Part shown: positions 37,201 to 44,525 of the stretch, piece by piece | How the letters are laid out: each line of letters opens with the position of its first letter | Numbering within the stretch: position 1 is the first letter of the stretch | Assembly (NCBI GenBank): GCA_036261625.1 | Contig: DATAKL010000007.1 | Span: forward strand, 62,001 to 126,000 | Reading direction: 5' to 3' | Source of the DNA: JAAXKN01 sp036261625 | GTDB lineage: Bacteria > Bacteroidota > Ignavibacteria > Ignavibacteriales > SURF-24 | DNA length: 64,000 nucleotides | The notes under the pieces: generated by a model | What the model was told of the DNA's origin: nothing | The model's input: the letters and a program-made list of their open reading frames with translations, nothing else | Database searches by the model: none | Position numbers and translations under genes: made by a program

Positions 37201-37359
37201 TTCTTTATGGACCGTCTTCCCAAGGGGACGTATGTTTTTGAGTATCCTCTTAAGGTTACCTATAACGGAACGTTCTCAAACGGCATTGCAGAAATTCAGT
37301 GCATGTACGCTCCTGAATTCAGGAGCCACTCCGCTGAGACTCACTTAAGGGTAGAGTAG
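31234..37359 (+). CDS. Giant alpha-2-macroglobulin family protein, thioester motif lost
   Basis: 2041 residues with an N-terminal signal peptide (LLILFFISFYSVTTGQ). The order is: helical N-terminal region (to about 385), macroglobulin beta domains including YRPGQTMFFKGI near residue 610 and VEEYKRPQFEVLI near 690, then the ANA domain TNDEGMAEFSFKVPEALTKWKFMAFAHT near 1290. A thioester-type alpha/alpha toroid follows from about 1490 with TDKGGWAWFPGLE. The position of the thioester CxEQ reads GYSFESADNIFNSYYAS near residue 1500, with Ser for Cys and no EQ. Covalent trapping is therefore unlikely; a non-covalent protease trap or structural role is more plausible. It stands alone. Confidence 0.88.
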   Translation: MSYKRLTCLLILFFISFYSVTTGQTGGKKKKGAKAAEIISPVKPPEDYEPFWRQIDSLDENKMTQSAKKIAEDIYRMAVSENNSKQTLKALLVKLSYEKALDKKNENLIVKEMNSTLSLLKFPERNILSSALAGEYYRYYTNNFYDLRSRHEIPNDTSRDFESWSLGKINEEAEKLFFLSLERSKELKQIPASEYSDFIIKGNYYGYKLRPTLFDMFCHYALNCFRTGHYFTFGNSIPDEAGLWGTADEFLSTLNAQKDSSFAKNKTVRILKELTLFHIKDSSKTELADIDLVRLNFLRENSYMRSKDSLYLNTLNKMLNYYKGSLPSSRIMAQLASFYKELPNNWYRSEDFRWARKKALQLCDSAIANFPGSFGAKESEIIKNEILRKFLSIDAENAIVPGEPFRVLVRCQNVNKVYFRIFEESLVRSDTMNWKGPALINFFRSIRPLKAFEQVLPDRGDYYWHKYDTFFPPLPLGRYIILASADSDFSDSSGLTFYQGIYATHLSAIIKKEGKYTKLYVLDRKSGQPVKDVTVEYLNWRDPVRLETDKNGLADLPIYFQDRTLILSKDSDTFKIEDNTGNYRDNEYDDRYSGQTVFFFDRGIYRPGQTMFFKGISLLHRKSTGEFEARKGRELTVSLRDANGRDVDEIELEPNDFGAFSGQFNLPENLLPGSWSLQEGFSSEQFRVEEYKRPQFEVLIDKIKGEYSINDEIKVTGSVLAYSGALLSRSKVKFSVTRTPLIYYGNRRYLPGLIVSNPSSVASGSVTAGENGEFEFSFRAIADPREKFGMKVYRYRIEADATDLTGESHEAETSMMAGDVSILSDIKVPQVVTKGEKQNYEITTAGLNGNFQPAEVHLSVYKLKMPDRIFRRSPLDKPDTNLVSRDEFYRTFSHDAYQDEQNFTNWEKEQLMLDTAFVTVENQSLESNIFSSLTQGKYTLIFSAKDKNGKSAEMIRYFTLLDPMAKDIPLNEALWFHPLKTSARPGEDLEVSLGTALSSMHVLFEIESRGKIAERKWIDLSNEQRVLKIPVEEDYRGYIDLHCLAIWNNSIYSFNERVNVPWSNKKLKLELETFRNKITPGETETWKIRVKDENGRPAEAEVLTSMYDQSLDGLGYKYKWEFNIFNDYYYTFWWNAQGSFSFGHSSMISRNNWYQQAMPKIWYNELYYFGLGNIYQDGGFSKYKSRGYESSMLKLSPFGGWISIWGSIPHMKKDNTNVVKENQQEEAFTFIEPKKDFAVSLTSGILIRGTEFSPDLSSPEEKNKLIGITVRKNLSETAFFYPHLLTNDEGMAEFSFKVPEALTKWKFMAFAHTEDLASGMLTAEAVTQKKMMVQAFPPRFFRENDTIWFTARVSNLSDSTLTGQVKLMSVDTVSMKSIDASLGNGNPQQELRLEPRETKVFKWKLTIPEGKYNSIRCRVLALCGNFSDGEENLIPVLGNRMMITESMALPVMGTENRSFVFENLRNNKSSSLKNFRLTLEFTSNPAFLALEALPSLLGYSFESADNIFNSYYASSIAMHIANSNPELKKVFDSWKASGKEALSSNLQKNPEMKNILLEETPWLTEAQNETEGKARLGELFDYAKLRLQLNKAEELLRSMQTDKGGWAWFPGLEENICLTQNIIAGFGHLEKLGIPAVSPKTLMEDALLKAIHRCDEKMYTDYMEQKKKDSTLTGIYLDNGKIQYLYARSFFTKYPLYPMHEEAFNFWKKQALEHWQNRGLYLQGMIALMCHRYNDKEIAEKIMRSVLDNAITDKEIGLHFNQEYGYYWYEAPIERQALLIEAAEEILHDRESVDQMKIWLLKNKQTHSWKSPRATSEAVYALLLRGTDWTGESLPAEIQIGGEKLDLTKNNPEAGTGYVKMSWDADAVRPEMSQVMITNRNNTPAWGALYWQYFEKLDKLAEANTGLSIKKDLFLKTGSNKIVPVTDSLHMKAGDELRVRLIIRTDRDLEFVHIKDMRASGLEPVNVLSGVRYQDGLYYYEATKDASTNFFMDRLPKGTYVFEYPLKVTYNGTFSNGIAEIQCMYAPEFRSHSAETHLRVE

Positions 37360-37379
37360 AGCTTTTCTGTTAAGAAAAA

Positions 37380-37405
37380 GGGCCGGCGTTTGTGTCTGCC
37401 GGCCC
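37380..37405 (-). terminator. Terminator of the chemoreceptor gene
   Basis: A perfect 8-bp stem GGGCCGGC/GCCGGCCC with a 10-nt loop is followed on the minus strand by TTTTTC. It sits between convergent genes; no T run follows on the plus strand. Confidence 0.8.
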
Positions 37406-37427
37406 CTCCATATTAATCTGCGCTGTT

Positions 37428-39500
37428 TTAATTTGTGCCTAAAAGAAGCTTCCCGCCATTATTGGGGCTGCCCGTGTTTTCGCCAAGTCTGAAGCGGCCT
37501 ACAAGGTACTGAAGATTCAGCGTAAGGCGGCTTAAATCCTCAGCTGCTCTTGCTATCTGTTCTGTGCCTGCGGCAGACTGATGGGCTACTGTTGTAATAC
37601 CCTCAATGTTTCTGCTGATTTCTTCAGCGGCATTGGACTGTTCTCCGGCCGCAGCGGCTGTCTGCGCAATTACACCGTCCAGATTCTGGTTGACTTCAAG
37701 AATCTGCCTTAAGACCTCTGCAACCTCTTCTGTCTGTGTCATTCCTTTCACAACTGTTGTTTCTGCCGATTCCATAGAAACGTTGGCATGCTGAGCCTCG
37801 GTCTGTATCTCTTTTATTGTGTCTGCAATCTCCTTAGTGGCTTTCGTTGTACGTTCGGCAAGCTTACGGACCTCATCGGCAACAACTGCAAAGCCCCGGC
37901 CCTGCTCGCCGGCCCTGGCTGCCTCAATTGCGGCGTTTAGGGCAAGGAGGTTAGTCTGGTCTGCAATGTCGTCAATTACCTGTGTAATCTCACCTATCTG
38001 GTCCATTTTCCCTGCCAGAACCGAAATCTGTTTTGCAGTTTCTTTGGTTGAATCGACTATCTTCCTCATTCCGGTTTTTGTTTCTTCCACTTTCTTTGCG
38101 CCCCTTAAGGCTTTTTCACTGGCTTCTTTTGAGCTTAAGGTTGCCTGTGCAGAGTGTTTCGAACTATCCAGAATAGTTTTTGTCATCTCTTCAATTGCCT
38201 GAGCAACTTCGCTTGCCTTTTGGCTCTGTTCGTGCGATCCTGCGGCCATTTCTTCCGAGGAACTGGATATTTCCGTGGCGGCGCTGGCCGTAGCCTCAAC
38301 GGCCTGGCTTACCTCCGAAAGTGCAGAGCCTATGGAGTCAGAAACCATATTGATAGAATCCTGCAGCAGCTTAAAGTCGCCCTCGTACTGGCCTTCCATG
38401 CGTATGGAAAAGTCGGCATTAGCCATTTTATCGAGCACCCGTCCCGCATTCTGAATCGGTTCAACGACAGCTTCGAGTGTGTTGTTGATGCCTGTAATAA
38501 TCTGGCCGTATCCTCCCTCGAATTTTGAAGCGTTGCCTCTTGTGGAAAGATTTCCATCCAGAGCCGAGGCCGTAAGGTCGGAGGTTTCATGTACAAGTTC
38601 ACGCAGGCTGGATGTAATTGAATTGAGTGCCGGGGCTATTTCGTCACCCTCGTCTGCCTGGGTTACAGTAACAGCTGTATCGCCTTTTGCAATTGCCTGC
38701 ATTGCCTTTGCCAGCTCTTCGAGTCTTTCTGCCTGAAGGTCGAGGGCTTTGGACATCTCGCCGATCTCATCTTTGGTGTCGAGTCCCACTCTTTCCCTTA
38801 CGTGCCCCTTCTTTAAGGCTTCTGCCAGGCGGAGGACACGGGAGACAGGTTTTTTGATGCTTTCGGAAAGGAAGAAAACCAGCAGTGCCGAAATTACAAG
38901 TCCGGCAAGGATTCCAAAGAAAAGGTGATATTGTGTCAGGTGTACTTCATTAGAATTTTCTTCCGAGGTTTTCTCGGCAACATTAAGTTTTACGTCGAGC
39001 CAGTTCTGGATGGCATTTTTGTATGTGGTCTCATCCTGGGCCATCTGGCCGTTCAGGAAAGCATAGGCTTCATCATCTTTGTTAGCCCTGATAATTTCAA
39101 AGAGCTTTTTTACCTTCACCACATACTTTGCCCTGGCATCCTTGAAGTTCTGAAAGGCGGCTTTCTCCTCGTCGCGTGTTATATACTTCTGAATGTAATC
39201 CAGGTCCTTGCCGTTTGCCTTCGAAAGTTCCATAAATCCTCCGATGGCTTTTTCGATATCTTCCTTGCTGTTGGCAACAATTGCGTCGGTGGTCTGAATC
39301 TTTGCGGCGTAGAACCTCTGAAGAAGTCCCCCGATCTTTGCCACAGGAATGGTGTTTTCGCGGTTTACTTTTGAATAGGAGTTATTTACCTCAGACAGGC
39401 TGGAGTACCCGAGAAATCCTATTATGACGGAAATTAAAGTTATTATTAGGAAACTGATTAAGAGCTTATTGCGTATTTTTAAGTTGTAGAACCATTTCAT
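37428..39500 (-). CDS. Methyl-accepting chemotaxis protein
   Basis: 690 residues. The first membrane helix is at about 10-32, a four-helix-bundle-type sensor region spans about 35-190 on the outside, and the second helix is at about 190-212. HAMP follows (ESIKKPVSRVLRLAEALKKG), then a further HAMP-like stretch to about 400. The coiled-coil signalling domain has the hairpin tip DQTNLLALNAAIEAARAGEQ near residue 540. No C-terminal CheR/CheB-docking pentapeptide is seen; the tail is a Gly/Asn-rich 20 residues. It should signal through CheA/CheW. No chemotaxis genes are in the window, so it is a stand-alone receptor. The ligand is unknown. Confidence 0.93.
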   Translation of the reverse strand: MKWFYNLKIRNKLLISFLIITLISVIIGFLGYSSLSEVNNSYSKVNRENTIPVAKIGGLLQRFYAAKIQTTDAIVANSKEDIEKAIGGFMELSKANGKDLDYIQKYITRDEEKAAFQNFKDARAKYVVKVKKLFEIIRANKDDEAYAFLNGQMAQDETTYKNAIQNWLDVKLNVAEKTSEENSNEVHLTQYHLFFGILAGLVISALLVFFLSESIKKPVSRVLRLAEALKKGHVRERVGLDTKDEIGEMSKALDLQAERLEELAKAMQAIAKGDTAVTVTQADEGDEIAPALNSITSSLRELVHETSDLTASALDGNLSTRGNASKFEGGYGQIITGINNTLEAVVEPIQNAGRVLDKMANADFSIRMEGQYEGDFKLLQDSINMVSDSIGSALSEVSQAVEATASAATEISSSSEEMAAGSHEQSQKASEVAQAIEEMTKTILDSSKHSAQATLSSKEASEKALRGAKKVEETKTGMRKIVDSTKETAKQISVLAGKMDQIGEITQVIDDIADQTNLLALNAAIEAARAGEQGRGFAVVADEVRKLAERTTKATKEIADTIKEIQTEAQHANVSMESAETTVVKGMTQTEEVAEVLRQILEVNQNLDGVIAQTAAAAGEQSNAAEEISRNIEGITTVAHQSAAGTEQIARAAEDLSRLTLNLQYLVGRFRLGENTGSPNNGGKLLLGTN

Positions 39501-40105
39501 TTCACCCTCTGAGCTTTTTAATTATGAACTATGTTCTAAAGGAATTTATATTATTTGGCTTTAATTCCGTAAGTAAAAGTACATCTTCCGGGTTTATGCA
39601 GAACTATTCCATTCACCCCGTTTTGACAGCGGATGAACTTACCTGGTTTAAGGGACTTAACATGTTTGCGGCAGACTCTTATATTTATCATTGTTCCAAC
39701 TCCTACAGCAGCACTGCTTTTGCGTCTCAGTATTTTATAAAACCGATACAGTATTCTCGTAAAAAAAAATTTTAAATTTAAAGGATTTTAGGGGAGAAAA
39801 ATACTTAAAATAATTATATCCGCACCCGGAAATTTTATTTAATTTCTCAGTCCATCCCGGAATAAGGCAATTATGAAATACTATTCATTATTGTGTCTGT
39901 TTTATCCGGAAAAGTATCCGGGCTTTTTTATCCTGTATTAATATATATGGTTACATAAGGCGTTTGCGGAAAATTTTAAAAAAATTGTGTAAAAATAGGG
40001 TGAGTAGATGAAAATATTATATCCTTTGATTATTATAATTTAATCAGCCTCAATTTTACTAAATGGCTGCACGCGGAAAAGTAAAACTACAGAAAGCAGG
40101 CAGTA
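39501..40105. other. 605-bp intergenic region without a supported gene
   Basis: The region carries the promoters of the divergent chemoreceptor and msrA genes. An 83-codon frame (39524-39775) has no ribosome site, no family likeness and ends in a poly-Lys run, so I do not call it. Short AT-rich palindromes occur near 39768-39790. Confidence 0.5.
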
Positions 40106-40666
40106 ATGGACTCCCGGGAAAACTACGAAGTTGCCACATTCGGCGAAGGATGCTTCTGGTGCACGGAAGCTGTATACCAGAGACTTGAAGGTGTTGTAAG
40201 TGTTGAAAGCGGATATTCAGGCGGCAGCGTTCCAAACCCATCCTACCGCGAGGTTTGCACCGGCAGAACAGGGCACGCGGAGGTAAGCCGCATTACCTAT
40301 GATCCAAAGAAAATCTCATTCGAGGACCTCCTGGAGGTCTTCTTCGCAACTCACGATCCCACAACCCCGGACCGCCAGGGTTCAGATGTGGGTCCGCAGT
40401 ACAGATCGGTCATTTTCTACAATAACGAAGAACAGAAACTTCTGGCAGAGGAATATAAAAGAAAACTTGAAGAGGAAAAAGTCTTCGACGCTCCTATTGT
40501 AACAGAGATCAGTCCCGCAAAAGAATTCTATAAAGCTGAAGAATATCATCAGAACTACTACAACGATAACGCAGTGCAGCCCTACTGCACATTTGTAATT
40601 ACACCTAAACTAGAGAAATTCAGAAAAGTGTTTGCAGGAAAACTTAAGCAGGATGGGGAGCCTTAA
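40106..40666 (+). CDS. msrA: Peptide-methionine (S)-S-oxide reductase
   Basis: 186 residues, cytoplasmic. MsrA reduces methionine-S-sulfoxide in proteins. The catalytic motif GEGCFWC is at residues 13-19 (nucleophile Cys16), followed by the substrate-pocket segment VESGYSGG and the conserved YSDEQ-like and GPQYRSVIFY regions. EEYHQNYY near residue 150 is also typical. No MsrB domain is fused. The terminator overlaps the stop codon, so the gene is monocistronic. Confidence 0.95.
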   Translation: MDSRENYEVATFGEGCFWCTEAVYQRLEGVVSVESGYSGGSVPNPSYREVCTGRTGHAEVSRITYDPKKISFEDLLEVFFATHDPTTPDRQGSDVGPQYRSVIFYNNEEQKLLAEEYKRKLEEEKVFDAPIVTEISPAKEFYKAEEYHQNYYNDNAVQPYCTFVITPKLEKFRKVFAGKLKQDGEP

Positions 40667-40683
40667 TTAAGGCTCTCTTTTTT
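40658..40683 (+). terminator. Terminator overlapping the msrA stop codon
   Basis: GAGCCTTAATTAAGGCTC (40658-40675) is a perfect palindrome that contains the TAA stop at 40664-40666 and is followed by TCTTTTTT. Confidence 0.8.
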
Positions 40684-41042
40684 CAGGTTTCGTGCTTTTC
40701 CATGAGAGGGCGGACTTCACCTGTTTCCTCAATTATAACCGGATATCCCTCCAGCTTTTTGGGGATTTTCTTCTTGTGGAGTTCTGTTTTCTTTGAAACC
40801 AGAACCGTAATGCACTCACGTCCGTCCTCCAGTTCGCCTATATAAACGCCGTTAACGTCCGGAATTGCCATCAGTTCTTCGGTATGCGCATTCAGCACTT
40901 CTTCAATGGAGCGTTTGCCATGCGCCCTGAGTGTATCCATAACAAAAGCGGATCTTTTAGGTTCTTCGCCCCTGCATCCGGCAAGGCCGGCAGGGATTAT
41001 ATAGGTGAAAACAATAACTATAGCTAAAAAGCCTGATTTCAT
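40683..41042 (-). CDS. Small lipoprotein, conserved hypothetical
   Basis: 119 residues. The signal ends in lipobox GLAGC (Cys about residue 22). The mature part has a helix (about 40-58) followed by a beta-rich domain: IPDVNGVYIGELEDGRECITVLVSKKTE, then IPKKLEGYPVIIEETGEVRPL. This G-V-x-x-G, K-x-x-IP-x-x-L-x-G-x-PV, E-x-x-G-x-I/V-R-x-L pattern recurs in small bacterial proteins, sometimes beside trypsin-like domains. It converges on msrA. Function unknown. Confidence 0.6.
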   Translation of the reverse strand: MKSGFLAIVIVFTYIIPAGLAGCRGEEPKRSAFVMDTLRAHGKRSIEEVLNAHTEELMAIPDVNGVYIGELEDGRECITVLVSKKTELHKKKIPKKLEGYPVIIEETGEVRPLMEKHET

Positions 41043-41164
41043 TTTGTTTTTAAGATTCTTTAAAAATGTATTCTTCCGGGAAATATTGTGCTTTAGATCA
41101 CATTATACAGAATACGCTTCTAAATCAAGTCTGAAATTAGGGGAATGGTTCGAGGGGAAAATCA

Positions 41165-41184
41165 ATTAAAAATTAAAAAGTGAG
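41165..41184 (+). repeat. AT-rich dispersed repeat, third copy
   Basis: ATTAAAAATTAAAAAGTGAG matches the tails after the two metallophosphoesterase genes (9333, 10775). Here it is intergenic, 45 bp before the inverted-repeat element. Confidence 0.5.
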
Positions 41185-41228
41185 ATCAAATAAAAGGAAA
41201 GGGAGCAGGTACAAATGGGCAGACATTT

Positions 41229-41484
41229 AAGCCCCGACAAGGGGCGCTTTGTATAGAGCCCGGGGTGACCAAATCCCGAAGGGATGCGGGAACCCCCGGG
41301 AACAGGATCCCAACCAATCCCCCGGAGCCCCGAGAGGGGCGATTTGTATTTAAACGGGCCCGACAAGTCGCCCCTCATCGGGGCTCTGTTTGGTGGGGGG
41401 ATCCATGTCCCGGGGGTTCGGTCACCCGCCAGGGGCGGGTTCCTTCACCCCGGGCTATATACAAATCGCCCCTCATCGGGGCTT
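41229..41484. mobile_element. Non-coding inverted-repeat element (REP/MITE-like), 256 bp
   Basis: The 40-bp ends 41229-41268 and 41445-41484 are reverse complements with four mismatches. The terminal unit AGCCCCGA-x2-GGGGCG is present four times in inverted pairs: at both ends, at 41326-41349, and reversed at 41368-41384. Between them are further hairpins such as CCCGCC-AGG-GGCGGG. No transposase frame is present; the frames here are artefacts of the GC-rich repeats. No target duplication is evident. It fills most of the 470-bp gap between the lipoprotein and the membrane-protein genes. Confidence 0.7.
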
Positions 41485-41513
41485 AATAATTGCGTTAATC
41501 CAAATGTTTCAAT

Positions 41514-41954
41514 TCACGAATTTTTTGAATTGTGAACCTGGCCCCTGATGTTTGCCGTGCCGGCCATGATGAGGAGAACCGATCCTGCTACTAAAAACAG
41601 CCAGCCCCAGCTGAGCTTTATATGATCGCTTCCAACATAGGAGTTCAGGCTGGCTTTGATGAAGAAAATTGAAATGAAGGTCATCAGGCTTATAAAAAGC
41701 GTAAGTATCCCCGTAATAAGAAGTCCCGTGTAGTTTTTCCTTATTACAAAATAAAACGACAGGAGCGCCAGAATTGCAAAGGAAACCGCCAGGAATGCAA
41801 TTTCCATCCAGTTCCAGAGCCCGTGATCCAGGTAAAAGTTGTTCCAGACGGGGAAGAATGTGATTATTCTGCCCTTTAAGGCGCCAATCGGCAGGAAACC
41901 TGCAATTACAAGTACGGCAGAACCTGTTATGGCTTCAATCTGAAGTTTATTCAT
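41514..41954 (-). CDS. Small four-helix membrane protein, hypothetical
   Basis: The second of two adjacent starts (ATG 41954) is well placed after GGGGAG. It has 146 residues with four hydrophobic helices (about 9-28, 48-68, 76-98, 115-132), a short polar loop with VWNNFYLDHGLWNW between helices 1 and 2, and a short polar tail. I do not recognise a family. It is divergent from purC and not part of that operon. Confidence 0.6.
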   Translation of the reverse strand: MNKLQIEAITGSAVLVIAGFLPIGALKGRIITFFPVWNNFYLDHGLWNWMEIAFLAVSFAILALLSFYFVIRKNYTGLLITGILTLFISLMTFISIFFIKASLNSYVGSDHIKLSWGWLFLVAGSVLLIMAGTANIRGQVHNSKNS

Positions 41955-42133
41955 CACTTCACTCCCCGTGTTTGTTATTTGCTTTAATTCCGGTATCTTT
42001 AATTAATGTAATTCTTTTTCACAAAAAGCACAATTACCTTATAAATCGTACAACTGCTCCAAAATTAGTTTCTCAATAAGGTTGAATTATCTAAGGACAC
42101 TTTTTATATTAACACATTAAATTAAGGATTCTT

Positions 42134-43033
42134 ATGCAGTCTGATGTTTTGCTTCAGGGGAATTTTCCCAATCTCAAACTCGTAAAGCAGGGGAAAGTAA
42201 GAGAAATCTACGACCTGGGTGAATATTTCTTATTCGTTGTTACCGACAGGCTTTCTGCATTTGACGTTATAATGGATCAGGGTATCCCCTACAAGGGCGA
42301 GGTACTAAATAAAATTTCCGAATTCTGGTTCAATTACACAAAAGATATCATTCCGAACCACCTGGTTTCTACAAATATTAAGGATTTCCCAAAGGAGTGC
42401 GCTGAGTATGCCCGTGAGCTCGAAGGACGCTCAATGCTGGTTAAAAAAGCCGAGGTTATTCCTATCGAGTGCATCGTAAGAGGCTATATTACCGGCTCCG
42501 GCTGGAACGATTATCAGAAGACGGGGAAGGTTTCAGGAATTGAGCTCCCTAAGGGGCTTCAGGAATCGGAAAAACTGCCCGAACCGATCTTTACACCTTC
42601 TACCAAGGCCGAGATCGGCGAGCATGATGAAAATATTACAAATGAAAGAGCCAGGGAAATTGCAGGCGAGGACGTTTATAACAAGATTAAAAATGCCACA
42701 ATTTCTATCTATAAGGCCGCTTCGGATTATGCCCTTAAAAAAGGGATCATAATTGCCGATACAAAAATGGAGTTCGGAATCTATAATGGGGAGGTAATCT
42801 TAGTCGATGAACTCCTTACGCCGGACTCCTCAAGGTTCTGGCCCCTGGATAAATATGTAAAAGGAAAGACTCAGGAAAGCTACGACAAGCAGTACGTACG
42901 CGATTACCTGGTCTCTATAGGTTTTAATAAACAGCCTCCTCCGCCTCCTCTTCCCGATGACGTCATAAATGTGACTAGTCAAAAGTATCTGGAGTCGCTC
43001 TACAAATTAACAGGCAGGAAGATAACGGATTAG
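42134..43033 (+). CDS. purC: Phosphoribosylaminoimidazole-succinocarboxamide synthase
   Basis: 299 residues. PurC ligates aspartate to CAIR with ATP in de novo purine synthesis. The N-terminal lobe has KQGKVREIYDLG near residue 19 and TDRLSAFDVI; conserved CIVRGYITGSGW is near 121, and DTKMEFGI and VDELLTPDSSRFW lie in the second half. Length and motifs fit the longer SAICAR synthetase type. AAGGA precedes the ATG. It heads the plus-strand housekeeping block. Confidence 0.96.
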   Translation: MQSDVLLQGNFPNLKLVKQGKVREIYDLGEYFLFVVTDRLSAFDVIMDQGIPYKGEVLNKISEFWFNYTKDIIPNHLVSTNIKDFPKECAEYARELEGRSMLVKKAEVIPIECIVRGYITGSGWNDYQKTGKVSGIELPKGLQESEKLPEPIFTPSTKAEIGEHDENITNERAREIAGEDVYNKIKNATISIYKAASDYALKKGIIIADTKMEFGIYNGEVILVDELLTPDSSRFWPLDKYVKGKTQESYDKQYVRDYLVSIGFNKQPPPPPLPDDVINVTSQKYLESLYKLTGRKITD

Positions 43034-43048
43034 AAAATAACAGGTTAG

Positions 43049-43351
43049 ATGGCTCCAATTCAAATTAAAATTAAAGATAAGAAGTATCTCTTCATTAAGT
43101 GGAAGGACTCTTCTGAGAGTTCTGTCCGCCTTACAAGCCTGAGGCGCATATGCCCGTGTGCCATGTGCCAGGAAGAAAGACTTAAACAGGGTAAGGACTA
43201 TATCCCCATTTACAGTGACGAACAGGTGGCTGTCCTGAATGTGAAGCTGGTAGGCTACTACGGCATTAACATTCACTGGAAAGACGGGCACAAACTGGGC
43301 ATATATGAATACGGTTTATTAAAAAGAATAGCCGAGCAGCAGCACGAGTAA
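43049..43351 (+). CDS. DUF971 protein
   Basis: 100 residues forming one DUF971 domain: a beta strand FIKWKDSSE, then LRRICPCAMCQEE with two cysteines, and VGYYGINIHWKDGHKLGIYEYGLLKRI at the end. It resembles the N-terminal zinc domain of gamma-butyrobetaine hydroxylase and the domain often found beside Mrp/ApbC. It starts 15 bp after purC and is probably co-transcribed. Function unknown. Confidence 0.85.
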   Translation: MAPIQIKIKDKKYLFIKWKDSSESSVRLTSLRRICPCAMCQEERLKQGKDYIPIYSDEQVAVLNVKLVGYYGINIHWKDGHKLGIYEYGLLKRIAEQQHE

Positions 43352-43385
43352 GCAATGCACGGGCCGCTTTTCTCTTATTTTCTGC

Positions 43386-43414
43386 CTCTGCGCTCCCATG
43401 CTGAGAGCGCAGAG
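43386..43414 (+). terminator. Hairpin after the DUF971 gene
   Basis: A perfect 10-bp stem CTCTGCGCTC/GAGCGCAGAG with a 9-nt loop lies 35 bp after the stop. Only a weak T-rich tract follows, so termination may be partial or the hairpin may stabilise the mRNA end. Confidence 0.5.
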
Positions 43415-43456
43415 ATCCATTTAAAAGTCTCTAATTGTAATCGGAATTTAGAATAG

Positions 43457-44053
43457 ATGGTACTACCAAATCAACTGACCGTTCTGAGAATTATACTCAC
43501 CCCGGTATTCCTTTTCCTTTTCATCTCAGATGACCCGCTGTTGAAGCAGTTGTCGCTGGTGGTATTTATTATTGCAGCTGTTACCGACTGGTACGACGGC
43601 TGGCTTGCCCGCAAGTTCAACTATATAACCAACTGGGGCAAGTTCATGGATCCCCTTGCAGATAAGATACTTACTTCCACGGCTTTCTTTGCCTTTGTTT
43701 TCTTAGGCGTCCTTCAGATGTGGATGGTTGTGGTTATTGTCTTCCGCGACTTTATGGTAACAGGCCTCAGGCTCTATGCCGATACGAAAGGTGAGTCGAT
43801 GACTACAAGCTACGTGGCCAAGTGGAAAACATTCATACAGATGGCCTTTATTTACTATCTACTGGCTGTCTTCACGCTTCAGACTGTGGGCTGGATCTAT
43901 AATGGAAATGAAGACGTCTTCAGAATGCTTACAAGTCCCGCGCTAATCAACATTTGCATGCTCATCATTACAGCCCTTACAATCTATACGGGAGTGGCAT
44001 ACCTTTTTACAAACAGAAAGCTTCTGGAAAGGTTTTTCTCAGATGAAAAATAA
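43457..44053 (+). CDS. pgsA: CDP-diacylglycerol-glycerol-3-phosphate 3-phosphatidyltransferase
   Basis: 198 residues with about five membrane helices. The CDP-alcohol phosphotransferase signature D-G-x2-A-R-x8-G-x3-D-x3-D is present as DGWLARKFNYITNWGKFMDPLAD near residues 46-69. PgsA makes phosphatidylglycerol phosphate. The downstream gene, overlapping by 11 bp, encodes the phosphatase for the next step. Confidence 0.92.
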   Translation: MVLPNQLTVLRIILTPVFLFLFISDDPLLKQLSLVVFIIAAVTDWYDGWLARKFNYITNWGKFMDPLADKILTSTAFFAFVFLGVLQMWMVVVIVFRDFMVTGLRLYADTKGESMTTSYVAKWKTFIQMAFIYYLLAVFTLQTVGWIYNGNEDVFRMLTSPALINICMLIITALTIYTGVAYLFTNRKLLERFFSDEK

Positions 44054-44504
44054 TTTTTTTATAAAGCTCCTGGGTTCAGGTTTCTATACAGGTTATATCC
44101 CTTTTGCCCCGGGGACCTTCGGCAGCCTGGCTGCACTGCTCATCTACTGGTTTATTCCAGGCTTTGAACTCCCTTACGTCATAATCCCTTTAATTGTTAT
44201 ATTCTTTCTTATAGGAATTAAGGCAGGCGACAGGTTTGAAATTACTTACGGGAAAAAGGATCCTTCAGAAGCTACAATTGACGAAGTTGTCGGCATGTGG
44301 ATATCGCTGCTTTTTGTGCCTAAGGTGCTTAATTATGTGATTTTAAGCTTTGTTATTTGGAGAATTTTTGATATAATTAAACCATCCCCGGCCAGAAATG
44401 CCGAGAAACTCAAAGGAGGCCTCGGTATTATGCTTGATGATGTTATTGCAGCAGCTTATTCCTGTATTCTGGTTCATTTGATCATTTTTCTTTTTGTGCA
44501 TTAA
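44043..44504 (+). CDS. pgpA: Phosphatidylglycerophosphatase A
   Basis: 153 residues with three to four membrane helices. It has GSGFYTGYIPFAPGTFGSL near the N-terminus, DPSEATIDEVVGMW in the middle (acidic metal-binding residues), and FRIFDIIKP-like WRIFDIIKPSPA. PgpA dephosphorylates phosphatidylglycerol phosphate. It overlaps pgsA by 11 bp, so the two are translated together. Confidence 0.93.
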   Translation: MKNNFFIKLLGSGFYTGYIPFAPGTFGSLAALLIYWFIPGFELPYVIIPLIVIFFLIGIKAGDRFEITYGKKDPSEATIDEVVGMWISLLFVPKVLNYVILSFVIWRIFDIIKPSPARNAEKLKGGLGIMLDDVIAAAYSCILVHLIIFLFVH

Positions 44505-44525
44505 AAGATAATTAAAGGGGAATTT

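Noticed and set aside
39524..39775. 83-codon plus-strand frame
   Set aside because: No ribosome site, no family likeness, and a poly-Lys end encoded by an A run. Treated as chance.
41265..41535. Two overlapping frames of 73 and 83 codons
   Set aside because: They fall inside the GC-rich inverted-repeat element and encode only repeat-derived Pro/Arg/Gly sequence.
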